A stretch of DNA of 64,000 bases from Neorhizobium alkalisoli (GTDB lineage: Bacteria > Pseudomonadota > Alphaproteobacteria > Rhizobiales > Rhizobiaceae). Below the pieces are notes generated by a model. That model was given only the letters and a program-made list of their open reading frames with translations. It did not search any database and was not told the origin of the DNA. Shown here piece by piece: positions 24,582-33,950 of the stretch; the first letter of the stretch is position 1, and each line of letters opens with the position of its first letter. The DNA is taken from the NCBI RefSeq assembly GCF_002968635.1, contig NZ_PVBN01000005.1, positions 124,001 through 188,000 on the forward strand, written 5' to 3'. The translations under genes and the position numbers were made by a program.

Positions 24582-26189
24582 TCACATGCGGAACACGCCG
24601 AAGCGTGTTTCCTCGATCGGCGCGTTGAGCGCGGCGGAGAGACTGAGCGCCAGGATCTGGCGAGTGCTTGCCGGATGAATGACGCCGTCGTCCCAGAGGC
24701 GCGCCGAAGCGTAAAGCGGATGGCTCTGCTCTTCGAACTGGTCGAGCACCGGCTTCTTGAAGGCCGCCTCCTCTTCGGCTTCCCACGTCTTGCCGCCGCG
24801 CTCGATCGCATCGCGCCGCACGGTCGCCAGCACGCCGGCAGCCTGTGGTCCGCCCATGACCGAGATGCGGCTGTTCGGCCAGGTCCAGAGGAAACGCGGA
24901 GAATAGGCGCGGCCGGCCATGCCGTAATTGCCGGCGCCGAAGGAGCCGCCGACAAGGATCGTCACCTTGGGCACCGATGTCGTGGCGACCGCCGTCACCA
25001 GCTTGGCGCCATGCTTGGCGATGCCTTCCGCCTCATAGCGCCTTCCGACCATGAAGCCGGTGATATTCTGCAGGAAGACCAGCGGGACTTTTCGCTGCGA
25101 GCAGAGTTCGATGAAATGCGCACCCTTCTGGGCGCTTTCGGAAAACAGCACCCCGTTATTGGCTATGATGCCGACCGGAATCCCGAAGATATGCGCAAAG
25201 CCGCAGACGAGGGTCGTGCCGAAACGGGCCTTGAATTCGTCGAAACGCGAGCCGTCGACCACGCGGGCAATCACCTCGCGGATATCATAGGGTGTGGCAA
25301 GCGACGCCGGCACGATCGCGGCGATTTCTTCGGGGTCGTAGAGCGGATCTTCGGGTTTTTCGAGCACCACAGTGTCCGGCTTGCGGGTGTTGAGGCCGGC
25401 AACGGCACGCCGGACCAGTGCGAGGGCATGGGCATCGTCGCGAGCAAGGTGGTCGGCCACGCCGGAGAGCCGGGTGTGGACGTCGCCGCCTCCCAAATCC
25501 TCGGCACTCACCTCCTCACCCGTGGCGGCCCTTACCAGTGGCGGACCGGCGAGGAAGATGGTGCCCTGATCCTTGACGATGATCGCCTCGTCCGACATGG
25601 CCGGCACATAGGCACCGCCTGCCGTGCAGGAGCCCATCACTGCAGCGATCTGGGCGATCCCCCTCGCGGACATGCGCGCCTGATTATAGAAGATGCGGCC
25701 GAAGTGATCCCGATCCGGAAAGACCTCGTCCTGGTTCGGCAGGTTGGCGCCGCCGGAATCGACCAGATAGACGCAAGGGAGACTGTTCTCCTCGGCGATC
25801 TCCTGGGCGCGCAGATGCTTCTTCACCGTCATCGGGTAATAGGTGCCGCCCTTTACGGTGGCATCGTTGGCGACCACCATCACCTCCCGGCCCTCGACCC
25901 GGCCGATGCCGGTGACGATGCCGGCGGACGGACTTGCGCCGCCGTAAAGCCCGTGCGCGGCCGTCGCTCCGATTTCGAGAAAAGGCGAGCCGTGATCGAG
26001 AAGACGCGCGATGCGTTCGCGTGGAAGCAGCTTGCCGCGCTTCACATGCCGGGCTCGCGCCTCCTCGCCGCCGCCCGCTTCGGCACGCGAAACGGCCGCC
26101 TGAACCTCGGCGATCTTCATCTCCATGGCGGCCCGGTTGGCCTCGGCCGTCTCGCTCCTCAGATTCACCTGCGAACGAAGGACTGCCAT
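24582..26189 (-). CDS. liuB: Methylcrotonoyl-CoA carboxylase, carboxyltransferase beta subunit
   Basis: A 535-residue acyl-CoA carboxyltransferase with tandem crotonase-like halves. Recognisable parts are [19 protein letters not shown], the segment [19 protein letters not shown] and, in the second half, [20 protein letters not shown] and [20 protein letters not shown]. It transfers CO2 from biotin to 3-methylcrotonyl-CoA. Its ATG overlaps the stop of the isovaleryl-CoA dehydrogenase gene. The length matches the family. Confidence 0.94.
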   Translation of the reverse strand: MAVLRSQVNLRSETAEANRAAMEMKIAEVQAAVSRAEAGGGEEARARHVKRGKLLPRERIARLLDHGSPFLEIGATAAHGLYGGASPSAGIVTGIGRVEGREVMVVANDATVKGGTYYPMTVKKHLRAQEIAEENSLPCVYLVDSGGANLPNQDEVFPDRDHFGRIFYNQARMSARGIAQIAAVMGSCTAGGAYVPAMSDEAIIVKDQGTIFLAGPPLVRAATGEEVSAEDLGGGDVHTRLSGVADHLARDDAHALALVRRAVAGLNTRKPDTVVLEKPEDPLYDPEEIAAIVPASLATPYDIREVIARVVDGSRFDEFKARFGTTLVCGFAHIFGIPVGIIANNGVLFSESAQKGAHFIELCSQRKVPLVFLQNITGFMVGRRYEAEGIAKHGAKLVTAVATTSVPKVTILVGGSFGAGNYGMAGRAYSPRFLWTWPNSRISVMGGPQAAGVLATVRRDAIERGGKTWEAEEEAAFKKPVLDQFEEQSHPLYASARLWDDGVIHPASTRQILALSLSAALNAPIEETRFGVFRM

Positions 26190-27352
26190 CAGGCCGTTTC
26201 CCTGAAAAGTTCGCGGCCGATCAGCATGCGGCGGATTTCCGAGGTTCCGGCACCGATCTCCATCAGCTTGGCATCGCGCAGCAGCCGACCGGTCGGGTTG
26301 TCGTTGATATAACCGTTGCCACCGAGGATCTGAATGGCCTGCAGCGCCTGCTGGGTTGCCTGTTCGGATGCATAAAGGCAGCAGGCTGCGGCGTCCTGCC
26401 GCGTCACCGCGCCGCGATCGCAGGCGGCTGCGACCGCATAGACATAGGCGCGGGCGGAATTCATGGCCGTGTACATATCGGCCACCTTCGCCTGGATCAG
26501 TTGGAATTCGCCGATCGGCTGGCCGAACTGTTTCCGCTCATGCACATAGGGCATGACCACGTCGAGGCAGGCATGCATGATGCCGATGCCGATGCCGGCG
26601 AGAACGACGCGCTCGTAATCGAGCCCGGACATCAGCACACGCACGCCGCCGCCTTCAGTGCCCATGACGTTTTCGGCCGGCACTTCGCAATCCTGGAAAA
26701 CCAGCTCGCAGGTGTTGGAGCCGCGCATACCGAGCTTGTCGAGCTTTTGAGCGGTCGAAAAGCCTTCGAAGCCCTTCTCGATCAGGAAAGTGGTGATACC
26801 TTTCGGACCGGCCACCGGATCGGTCTTCGCATAGACCACCAGCACGTCGGCGTCCGGCCCGTTGGTGATCCACATCTTGCTGCCGTTGAGCACAAAGCGA
26901 TCGCCGCGTTTTTCCGCGCGCAGCTTCATCGAGACCACGTCGGAGCCGGCGCCGGGTTCCGACATGGCAAGCGCCCCGACATGTTCCCCCGAACACAGCT
27001 TCGGAAGATAACGGGCCTTCTGTTCCGCGCTGCCGTTGCGGTTGATCTGGTTGACGCAGAGATTGGAATGCGCACCGTAGCTCAGCGACGTCGAGGCGGA
27101 GGCGCGAGCCAGTTCCTCGACTGCGACAACATGGGCGAGATAACCAAGTCCCGAGCCGCCGAAATCCGGATCGGCGGTGATGCCGAGCAGGCCGAGCGTG
27201 CCCAGTTCGGGCCAGAGATCGCGGGCAAATTCGTTGCTGCGATCGATTTCATCGGCGCGGGGCGCCAGCTTTTCCTGCGCGAAGCGATGAACGGTCCCGC
27301 GCACGGCCTCGACCTCCTCGCCGAGAGCGAAATCCATACTTGAGTGGAACAC
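26189..27352 (-). CDS. liuA: Isovaleryl-CoA dehydrogenase
   Basis: A 387-residue acyl-CoA dehydrogenase: N-terminal helical domain, beta domain with [17 protein letters not shown]-terminal helical domain with [20 protein letters not shown] and [17 protein letters not shown]. The catalytic base is in the isovaleryl-type position, Glu247 ([11 protein letters not shown]), not in the C-terminal position used by most relatives. It oxidises isovaleryl-CoA to 3-methylcrotonyl-CoA. The start is GTG at 27352, supported by GGAGGAG 5 bp upstream and the N-terminus [12 protein letters not shown]. The first gene of the liu operon. Confidence 0.93.
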   Translation of the reverse strand: MFHSSMDFALGEEVEAVRGTVHRFAQEKLAPRADEIDRSNEFARDLWPELGTLGLLGITADPDFGGSGLGYLAHVVAVEELARASASTSLSYGAHSNLCVNQINRNGSAEQKARYLPKLCSGEHVGALAMSEPGAGSDVVSMKLRAEKRGDRFVLNGSKMWITNGPDADVLVVYAKTDPVAGPKGITTFLIEKGFEGFSTAQKLDKLGMRGSNTCELVFQDCEVPAENVMGTEGGGVRVLMSGLDYERVVLAGIGIGIMHACLDVVMPYVHERKQFGQPIGEFQLIQAKVADMYTAMNSARAYVYAVAAACDRGAVTRQDAAACCLYASEQATQQALQAIQILGGNGYINDNPTGRLLRDAKLMEIGAGTSEIRRMLIGRELFRETA

Positions 27353-27486
27353 CTTGTCTCCTCCCGGTGTGCCAAGATTTTTATCTATCAGAAAGTTGTG
27401 GGGCAGCCGCGAGGGATCGTCAATGACCCAAACAGAGATCGCAAGATCCGGTCGTTTCCGGAAAGCCCTTTGAAAAAAGATTGCCT

Positions 27487-27852
27487 TTATTTCGGCAGAT
27501 GATGCGGGTTCAGCCCCGGTACCCACTGGGTATTCGGCATCCGGGTGCCGGTATAGGTGATGCCGCTTTCGGTTTCACACCGATAGACACGCGTGGGCAT
27601 GCTGTCGCCGTAGAGGATGTCGAAACGGCCGCGCGGGCGGTAGACATCCTCGATATCCGTGGTGCAGCTATAGGCCTGCTTCTGGACGCGTTCCTCTTCC
27701 GGCACGACGCCTGGAAGATCCCGGAAATAGGTGCCGGACGAAAAATCCAAACCCTTGCGCTCGGCCGCGAACACGTCGACGGGCGCAAACGCGGCGATGA
27801 TGAGCGCCACGAGCATCACAGCGGGCAATATCCATGCACTCTTAAACATCAC
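27487..27852 (-). CDS. Secreted protein of unknown function
   Basis: A 121-residue protein with a clear signal peptide ([20 protein letters not shown], cleavage near residue 30 after VFA). The mature part has two Cys ([11 protein letters not shown] and [11 protein letters not shown]) and a C-terminal [12 protein letters not shown]. It may be a small disulphide-bonded periplasmic protein. I do not recognise the family. It lies downstream of the NlpC/P60 gene in the same direction, 93 bp away, and 134 bp before the liu operon start. Confidence 0.65.
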   Translation of the reverse strand: MMFKSAWILPAVMLVALIIAAFAPVDVFAAERKGLDFSSGTYFRDLPGVVPEEERVQKQAYSCTTDIEDVYRPRGRFDILYGDSMPTRVYRCETESGITYTGTRMPNTQWVPGLNPHHLPK

Positions 27853-27945
27853 TCAACTCCTCACTCGCGAACGCAGCGAGTTGCTTCCAAGATATGGACG
27901 ACCAAGCGCCCATTCCATGGACCGAGGCCCACATTTGCGTGATCA

Positions 27946-28803
27946 TCAGCCGATTTCCAACCGGCGATAACCCGTCGGTTGCTGATAGAGCCAGCCGATG
28001 CGTCGGACTGCCGCTTCGAAATTTTCGCGCGCGACGCTCATTGTGTGGCCATTGGCGTGGAGAAGCGTCTCCTCGTTTTCCATGATGCCCACATGGCCTT
28101 TCCAGAAAACGAGGTCGCCGCGACAAAGTTCCTCGCGCGAGATGGCGACACCGATCGCGGCCTGCATGTCGGAATCACGAGGGACGGTCCTGCCGGCCAT
28201 CATCAGCGCGAGCTGGACCAGAGCGGAACAATCCAGCCCGAAGCCCGAACGACCGCCCCAGAGATAGGGTGTTTCGATAAATTTCTCGGCGACCGCCACA
28301 TAGTCGTCCCCCATGGCCTCGGCCATGGGAAGGCAATGGCTGGCGATCACCGCGCCACCGCCCGACAAGAGACAATAGCGCGTGCCGCGGGTTTCCGCCT
28401 CGCCGACAACCATGACACGGCTGCCCATGGAGAGAGCCGTCATCGGAGGCTTGCGAAGTTCGGGCTCCGGATAAACGAAGGTGCGTTGAACTGCGATGCG
28501 ATGCGTCGCCTCCTCCGGTTCGCCCAGCATCGTCTCCGGCAGATAACCGACATAGCCATCCTGATCCGCCTGGATCCAGGCAAAGCCACCGGCGCGATCG
28601 AAGACCCGGACGGTCTCTCCAAAGAGAAGCTCCGTATCCATGCCGAGGGCGAGATCGGGCGACGGCCGCAATTGGGCGGCCGGCACGATGACCTGGGCCG
28701 GCTCGCCACGCACGAAGTTTTCCGCCTCGACGCTGCCCTTCAGCAACTCATCGGCCAGGTCGGGGCGAAAGGCATGCAGGCGTCTGTCGAGCAGCTTCGT
28801 CAT
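27946..28803 (-). CDS. NlpC/P60 family cysteine peptidase with SH3-like domain
   Basis: A 285-residue protein with an N-terminal region holding bacterial SH3-like beta segments (about residues 40-150; ETVRVFDRAGGFAWIQAD) and a C-terminal NlpC/P60 papain-like domain (about 160-275). The catalytic Cys is in FGLDCSALVQ, the His in WKGHVGIM and a polar third residue in HANGHT. Such enzymes cut D-Glu-diamino acid bonds in peptidoglycan stem peptides, often in muropeptide recycling. It has no signal peptide, so it is probably cytosolic. It is adjacent to a MarR-like gene and an M17 aminopeptidase, a frequent rhizobial association for peptide degradation. Confidence 0.88.
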   Translation of the reverse strand: MTKLLDRRLHAFRPDLADELLKGSVEAENFVRGEPAQVIVPAAQLRPSPDLALGMDTELLFGETVRVFDRAGGFAWIQADQDGYVGYLPETMLGEPEEATHRIAVQRTFVYPEPELRKPPMTALSMGSRVMVVGEAETRGTRYCLLSGGGAVIASHCLPMAEAMGDDYVAVAEKFIETPYLWGGRSGFGLDCSALVQLALMMAGRTVPRDSDMQAAIGVAISREELCRGDLVFWKGHVGIMENEETLLHANGHTMSVARENFEAAVRRIGWLYQQPTGYRRLEIG

Positions 28804-28804
28804 T

Positions 28805-29155
28805 TCACATTCCCGGTCGGCGGGCTTCCCGAATGATCAGGTCGCCCATTTTTTCAAGAAACAAGGCGCCGGCGACCGTGCGCTTGATGATCACGTTCCG
28901 GCGGTCGCGTTCATCACGTTCGCGGTCTACCAAGCCCATGCCACCCATCGTGTCCAATGCGCGGGTAATCACCGGTTTGGATACGTCGAGCGTGGCCGCC
29001 AGTCCCCTTACCGTGTGGGGCGGCGGCACCAGATAAATATGCAGCAGGATCGATATCTGGCGCAACGTCAGATCCCGCCCGTCATGCCGTACCTGCTCCA
29101 GCGAGACCCGGTGCCACAAGCCTAATGCTTGCGTGGCCGTCAGTTCCAGCGTCAT
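28805..29155 (-). CDS. MarR-like winged-helix regulator
   Basis: A 116-residue short winged-helix protein, with the HTH at HTVRGLAATLDVSKPVITRA (about 46-65) and a wing with RERDERDRRNVII. It is shorter than classic MarR proteins by about 30 residues, lacking much of the dimerisation helices. It lies between the aminopeptidase and NlpC/P60 genes, 64 bp and 1 bp apart, all leftward, so it may be coupled to NlpC/P60 translation. Target and ligand are unknown. Confidence 0.75.
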   Translation of the reverse strand: MTLELTATQALGLWHRVSLEQVRHDGRDLTLRQISILLHIYLVPPPHTVRGLAATLDVSKPVITRALDTMGGMGLVDRERDERDRRNVIIKRTVAGALFLEKMGDLIIREARRPGM

Positions 29156-29219
29156 GATGACCCTCGGCTCAAAATCCCGCAGATTTTAGGCCGAAGGTCT
29201 TACTTGTTTGTTTCGGCGC

Positions 29220-30701
29220 TCACTTTGCTGCCACGTCGCGAACGACCCGGTAGAGTGCACGGATTGCAAAGGCCTCGCCGCCGACCGGCGCATGGGGTTT
29301 ATCGGCCAGCACCCAGGCATAGATATCAAAATGCGCCCAGCTCTTGGTGGCCGTTACAAAGCGTTTCAGGAAAAGCGCTGCGGTAATCGCACCCGCCATG
29401 CCACCGGATGGCGAATTGGTGATGTCGGCGGCGCGGGCGCGGATATCCTTGTCGTAGCCCATCCAGAGCGGCAGCCGCCACATGGGATCGGCCTCCGTCT
29501 TTGCGGCTTCCGCGAGTTTTGCCGAAAGGGCCTCATCGTCCGTGAAATAGGGCGCGAGCTCCGTCCCGAGGGCGACACGCGCCGCGCCGGTGAGAGTGGA
29601 CATATCGATCATCAGGTCCGGCGGGTTTTCGTCCGCATAGGCGAGCGCGTCGGCCAGGACCAGACGGCCTTCGGCATCGGTATTGTCGATCTGCACGGTA
29701 ATGCCCTTGCGGCTCCGGTAGATATCGCCGGGGCGGAAGGCGTTGCCCGAAATGGAGTTTTCGACCGCCGGCACCAGGACCTGAAGATCGACTTTCAGTC
29801 CGGCATCCATGACCATCAGGGCTAGGCCCATGACATTTGCCGCACCACCCATATCCTTCTTCATCAGCGCCATGTTGGCGGCGCCCTTGATATCGAGACC
29901 GCCGGTATCGAAGCAGACGCCTTTGCCGACCAGCGTCACGCGCGGATGCCCCTGCTCGCCCCAGCGCAATTCGAGAAGTCGCGGTGGAGACACACTGGCG
30001 CGACCGACGGTGTGGATCAGCGGGAAATTTTCTTCCAGCAAATCCTCGCCGACGATCGAGGTAACGGTCGCGCCGTAATAGTCGCCGAGAGCGCGGAAGG
30101 CGGTCTCCAGTTCGATCGGGCCCATCTCGTTGGTCGGAGTGTTGACGAGGTCGCGGGCAAGAAAGACGGCGGCAAGCTGGCGTTCGATATCGGCGGCATC
30201 GTCTACGGAAAGCCGTACATCCTTCGACCCTTCAGACTTGTAACGGGTGAAGCTATAGGAGCCGAGACCGTAACCCAACGCGAATTGTTTGGGCGCAACG
30301 GAGGCTGCCTCAATCCGCCAGTCACCGGATGGCAGGAGTTTCGATAGCTTACCTCCGATGAACGGCGCCTCCAACGGATCACTTCCAAGACCGAAAATGG
30401 CGCTACCCACGTCGCCGTTTTCATCTGGAACCAACAGAAACGCGCCGGCCTCGGCTTTAAAACCCGAAGCCTTCGCCCATGCGAGTGCCTTAGAATCAAG
30501 TATGCCTGCCTTGGGGATAAACTTTGGAGCCCCCTCCTCGAGGGTGAAGGGAAAGCTTTTAATTCTGCCCTCATCAAGCTCCGCAGGCGTCACGGCGTAA
30601 ACGGGCTTCGTTGCAGCACCTTTGGCGCTGAAGACGGCGGGGCGCTCGATATATTGGAACGGCGTCATGGGTGGCCTTTGCAAAGGGCTGGAATCATTCA
30701 T
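29220..30701 (-). CDS. Leucyl aminopeptidase family protein (M17)
   Basis: A 493-residue M17 metallopeptidase. The metal and catalytic motifs are in TLVGKGVCFDTGGLDIKGA (Lys, Asp), MKKDMGGAANV (Asp) and the family signature NTDAEGRLVLADAL. Such hexameric enzymes remove N-terminal residues from peptides, including Cys-Gly and muropeptide fragments. It is a normal length for the family branch common in rhizobia. Two starts are possible: 30701 (MNDSSPLQ) and 30668 (MTPFQYIE, with AAAGG upstream). It is divergent from tadD, 104 bp apart, with a TTAA-type box in between. Confidence 0.9.
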   Translation of the reverse strand: MNDSSPLQRPPMTPFQYIERPAVFSAKGAATKPVYAVTPAELDEGRIKSFPFTLEEGAPKFIPKAGILDSKALAWAKASGFKAEAGAFLLVPDENGDVGSAIFGLGSDPLEAPFIGGKLSKLLPSGDWRIEAASVAPKQFALGYGLGSYSFTRYKSEGSKDVRLSVDDAADIERQLAAVFLARDLVNTPTNEMGPIELETAFRALGDYYGATVTSIVGEDLLEENFPLIHTVGRASVSPPRLLELRWGEQGHPRVTLVGKGVCFDTGGLDIKGAANMALMKKDMGGAANVMGLALMVMDAGLKVDLQVLVPAVENSISGNAFRPGDIYRSRKGITVQIDNTDAEGRLVLADALAYADENPPDLMIDMSTLTGAARVALGTELAPYFTDDEALSAKLAEAAKTEADPMWRLPLWMGYDKDIRARAADITNSPSGGMAGAITAALFLKRFVTATKSWAHFDIYAWVLADKPHAPVGGEAFAIRALYRVVRDVAAK

Positions 30702-30702
30702 C

Positions 30703-30717
30703 TTAACGGTCTGTTAG
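30703..30717. promoter_or_regulatory. Possible CtrA box between the M17 gene and tadD
   Basis: TTAA-N7-TTAG, one mismatch from the CtrA recognition sequence TTAA-N7-TTAA, directly followed by GGTTAAC. It lies about 90 bp upstream of tadD. CtrA controls pilus genes in other alphaproteobacteria; here it is a proposal only. Confidence 0.3.
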
Positions 30718-30805
30718 GGTTAACAGTTTATTGCTGGAGTGAAAATGCGCCACATGCCGCCGTGCGAGAAAAGCTCGACAGCGGCGACGACCGACGAGAC
30801 GCCTG

Positions 30806-31642
30806 ATGATTGCTTCTGCCGCCCTGACGCCTCGCAAGAACCGCCTCGTCCAGACGACCGCGATCGCCCTTCTGACGCTCGCCGTCGCCGGTTGCGCCAG
30901 CACGAAAAAGGATCCGGAGACAACCGGCTCGATCCCGAAAATCTCCACCGCTTCGCTCGAGGGCATGGACACGGCCGGGCTTTCGGCCACCGAGCGATCG
31001 ATAGGGGCTGCCTATGTGCGCGACCCGAAAAACAGGGATGTCGGCCTGAAATACGCGACCGTGCTCGGGATGACCGGCAAGTCGGCGCAGGCGCTTGCGG
31101 TGATGCAGCAGGTGGCGATTGCCCATCCTGCCGATCGCGAAGTCCTTGCAGCCTACGGCAAGGCGCAGGCCGCCGCCGGCCAGCTCGAACAGGCGCTGGC
31201 AACGATCAACCGTGCCCAGACGCCGGACCATCCGGATTGGCGGCTCTATTCCGCCGAAGGTGCCGTCCTGGACCAGATGGGCCGCTCAGACGAAGCCCGG
31301 AAGAAATATCGCATGGCGCTCGACGCGCAACCAAACGAACCGAGCGTGATCTCCAATCTCGGCATGTCCTATGTCCTGTCCGGCGACCTTCGCACGGCCG
31401 AAACCTATATGCGCAACGCCGCCGCCCAGCCCAGTTCCGACAGCCGGGTGCGCCAGAACCTCGCGCTCGTGGTCGGCCTGCAAGGGCGCTTCGCGGAAGC
31501 GGAAGGGATCGCCCGCAAGGAACTCTCGCAGCAGCAGGCGGATGCCAACGTCACGTACCTGCGCTCGATGCTGTCGCAGCAGAACTCGTGGAGCAAGCTT
31601 GCCGACAAGGGCGGCAAGGCAAAACCGAACAACACGAATTGA
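30806..31642 (+). CDS. tadD: TadD, TPR lipoprotein of the Flp pilus assembly system
   Basis: A 278-residue outer-membrane lipoprotein. The lipobox LAVAGC puts the lipidated Cys at residue 30. It is followed by about four TPR-type helical repeats (for example RSDEARKKYRMALDAQPNEP). TadD is thought to act as a pilotin-like scaffold for the CpaC/RcpA secretin. It is transcribed towards the tadC end of the main operon, with its own terminator behind it, so it is controlled separately from the rest of the locus. Confidence 0.88.
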   Translation: MIASAALTPRKNRLVQTTAIALLTLAVAGCASTKKDPETTGSIPKISTASLEGMDTAGLSATERSIGAAYVRDPKNRDVGLKYATVLGMTGKSAQALAVMQQVAIAHPADREVLAAYGKAQAAAGQLEQALATINRAQTPDHPDWRLYSAEGAVLDQMGRSDEARKKYRMALDAQPNEPSVISNLGMSYVLSGDLRTAETYMRNAAAQPSSDSRVRQNLALVVGLQGRFAEAEGIARKELSQQQADANVTYLRSMLSQQNSWSKLADKGGKAKPNNTN

Positions 31643-31663
31643 TGAGACCGTCTCTCGACGCAC

Positions 31664-31689
31664 AAGGCCAGCGCTGAGCTGGCCTTTTT
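31664..31689 (+). terminator. Terminator after tadD
   Basis: AAGGCCAGC / GCTGGCCTT stem, five-base loop, then TTTTT: a strong intrinsic terminator. Confidence 0.85.
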
Positions 31690-31717
31690 GCATTTCTGGG
31701 GGCGATTGTTGCTCGCG

Positions 31718-31789
31718 CTAGACGAAACGTGAGACCACGGTGATGATACCGCCGATCAGCACGAGATTGATGCAAAGTCTTGCCAGCAT
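31718..31789 (-). CDS. 23-residue hydrophobic membrane peptide behind tadC
   Basis: A short frame starting ATG at 31789 and ending TAG at 31718. It encodes a peptide that begins MLARLCINLVLI, has a Gly-Gly pair in the middle and ends VVSRFV, i.e. one membrane segment with a basic residue at each end. The ribosome site AAGTGGAGG lies 7 bp upstream of the ATG, far better than expected by chance. It lies 147 bp beyond the tadC stop, in the same direction, facing the tadD terminator. Its position suggests a small single-span protein at the end of the tad operon, or an independent small gene. No function can be given. Confidence 0.5.
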   Translation of the reverse strand: MLARLCINLVLIGGIITVVSRFV

Positions 31790-31935
31790 TGTCGTATCCT
31801 CCACTTGCCATAGCACCGGCCTTTGAGGGACCAAGTGCTTGATTACATGGAGAGGTTAGCGAGGCACCGCTGAATGGCTCCTGAAGCTGAAATTCAGGAA
31901 ATGTTCACACCAGCGCGACCGGGATGCGGAAGTCG

Positions 31936-32913
31936 TCAGAACTTGTCAGCGACCTGGATGCCGGCAGGGCCTAGAATCACCGCTATGAGGACCGGCAGGA
32001 AGAACAGGATCATCGGCACGGTGAGTTTCGGCGGCAGGGCAGCCGCCTTCTTTTCCGCTTCGTTCATGCGCTCGTCACGGCCTTCCTGGGCAAGCACCCG
32101 TAGCGCCTGGGCGATCGGCGTACCGTAACGTTCCGCCTGGATGAGCGCCTGGGTCACCGCCTTCACGCCGTCGAGCTGCGTGCGGATACCGAGATTTTCC
32201 AGCGCGGTGCGACGGTCCTGCAAGAAAGACAGCTCTGCTGTCGTCAATACCATCTCTTCCGCCAGAGGCGGCGACTGCTGCGCCATCTCCTCTGCGACAC
32301 GGCGCATCGCCGCCTCCATCGAAATCCCCGATTCGACGCAGATCAGCATCAGGTCCAGCGCATCCGGCCAGGCGCGTTTGATGGATGCCTGACGCTTGTT
32401 CACCAGATTGGTGACATAGATATTAGGCGCATAAAAACCGATATAGGCGACGACGATTGCCGCCAGCATGCGGATCGGGAGCGGCCGGGACGCAAGGTTG
32501 CCGAGAACGAAAATCCACACGACCGCAGCGGCGAGAAAGGCAAAAGGCAGCAGGAACCGCGCCACCAGAAACATATTGAGGGCGTTTTGCGAGCGAAGGC
32601 CTGCGGCACGAAGCTTGTTGACCGTGTTGTCGTCGACGAGTGCCTTGCGGAGGTTGAAACGCTCGACGATCTGGCGGACGGACTGGTTGTTCTGCGCGCG
32701 CAGGGAGGTCTTGGAATTTTCAGAGTTTATGCGCGCGCGTTCACGTGCCCTGATCTGATCGCGCTCGGTGGAGACCGCCTTCATGCGTTTGTCGAGGTCC
32801 CCCTTTTCGAGAAAGGGCGCCGCCAACGTATACAGTGTTGCGAAGACCGCTACGGCAACCAGGAGCGCCAGCAGCGTGGCCGGATCCGTGAATGTCGCCG
32901 CGAGTTCCTTCAC
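31936..32913 (-). CDS. tadC: TadC, inner-membrane platform protein of the Flp pilus
   Basis: A 325-residue protein of the type II secretion GspF family with a hydrophobic N-terminus, a long basic cytoplasmic segment (about 40-110, rich in Arg and Asn), central membrane helices and the conserved GspF stretch LICVESGISMEAAMRRVAEE. With TadB it forms the membrane base on which the CpaF ATPase acts. It is the last large gene of the cpa/tad operon. The length is normal. Confidence 0.93.
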   Translation of the reverse strand: MKELAATFTDPATLLALLVAVAVFATLYTLAAPFLEKGDLDKRMKAVSTERDQIRARERARINSENSKTSLRAQNNQSVRQIVERFNLRKALVDDNTVNKLRAAGLRSQNALNMFLVARFLLPFAFLAAAVVWIFVLGNLASRPLPIRMLAAIVVAYIGFYAPNIYVTNLVNKRQASIKRAWPDALDLMLICVESGISMEAAMRRVAEEMAQQSPPLAEEMVLTTAELSFLQDRRTALENLGIRTQLDGVKAVTQALIQAERYGTPIAQALRVLAQEGRDERMNEAEKKAAALPPKLTVPMILFFLPVLIAVILGPAGIQVADKF

Positions 32914-32923
32914 CTCACCCTCC

Positions 32924-33937
32924 TCAAATATCGAAGTTGATCATGTTGCGCATGACGAAGATGCCGATCGACATCCAGAAACCCGAGATCAGAAGGATCA
33001 GGTGACCCCGCGGATCGGTGAAGATAATCGCGATGTACTCGGGCGAGGTGAGATAGACGAGGAGTGTCACGATAAAGGGCAAGGCTCCGATGATCGCGGC
33101 AGAAGCCTTCGCTTCCATGGACAGCGCACTCACCTTCGCCTTCATCTTCTTGCGGTCACGCAAGACCCTCGAGAGGTTGCCGAGTGCTTCGGACAGATTG
33201 CCGCCCGCCTGGCCCTGGATAGTGATGACGATCGAAAAGAAATTCACCTCCGGCAGGGGCATGGTCAGCATCATCCGGGCACAGGCTTCCGGAACGCTCA
33301 GGCCAACCTGCTGTGATTCCACCACGCGGCGAAACTCGGTCTTCACCGGCTCCTGTCCGTCAGAAGCAATCAGGCGCAGGGAGTCGTTGAGGGGCAAGCC
33401 GGACTTGATCGAGCGCACCATCACGTCGAGCGCATTCGGAAACTCTTCCAGAAACTTCTTCTGGCGACGCTTCACCAGGAAACCGATCACCCAGCGCGGC
33501 AGACCGATGGCGCCGACGAATGCCGCGCCAAGAACTGCGAGCAACGGCAGCCCGGCAATCAAGGTGACCAGAAAAATGAAGATGCCGAACAATACGCTGA
33601 ACAGATAAAAGCGGCCCATCGTGAGCGAAAGACCGGTCTGGGAAAGCTTGGACTTCAAGCTCCCGTCGCCCATCTTCCTGCTTTTCTCTTCCTGTTTCTT
33701 TTCCAGATCCTTCAGCGAATCCTGCACCGACTTGCGGCGCTTGGAAAGTTCCTGCACCCGGTCCCTTGCGGCCTTCGCCCGCGCCAGATCCGTTTCAGCG
33801 GATTTAACCCGGTTAAGCCGGGTGTCAGCCTTCTTTTCCACCTCCATGCGGGAGAACAGCAGCGCATAGCATATCCCCGCCGCGGCAACTGCCACGAGCG
33901 CGATGATCGCCACCACCGTGATATCCAGCCCAAACAT
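32924..33937 (-). CDS. tadB: TadB, inner-membrane platform protein of the Flp pilus
   Basis: A 337-residue GspF-like membrane protein. An N-terminal helix (ITVVAIIALVAVAAAGICYA) is followed by a charged coiled-coil-like region (about 30-90), then two membrane segments, the GspF domain (MVRSIKSGLPLNDSLRLIAS) and two C-terminal membrane segments. It pairs with TadC, 10 bp away. Typical order and size for rhizobial tad loci. Confidence 0.93.
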   Translation of the reverse strand: MFGLDITVVAIIALVAVAAAGICYALLFSRMEVEKKADTRLNRVKSAETDLARAKAARDRVQELSKRRKSVQDSLKDLEKKQEEKSRKMGDGSLKSKLSQTGLSLTMGRFYLFSVLFGIFIFLVTLIAGLPLLAVLGAAFVGAIGLPRWVIGFLVKRRQKKFLEEFPNALDVMVRSIKSGLPLNDSLRLIASDGQEPVKTEFRRVVESQQVGLSVPEACARMMLTMPLPEVNFFSIVITIQGQAGGNLSEALGNLSRVLRDRKKMKAKVSALSMEAKASAAIIGALPFIVTLLVYLTSPEYIAIIFTDPRGHLILLISGFWMSIGIFVMRNMINFDI

Positions 33938-33950
33938 GGAGGTAGTCTCC

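Noticed and set aside
24516..26312. 598-codon open frame on the + strand
   Set aside because: Antisense to the carboxyltransferase gene liuB; His/Asp/Arg-rich composition of a shadow frame.
27353..27486. Short inverted repeats upstream of liuA (TCCGG / CCGGA and GATC pairs)
   Set aside because: Short, with irregular spacing and not at recognisable promoter boxes; no liuR-like regulator gene is present.
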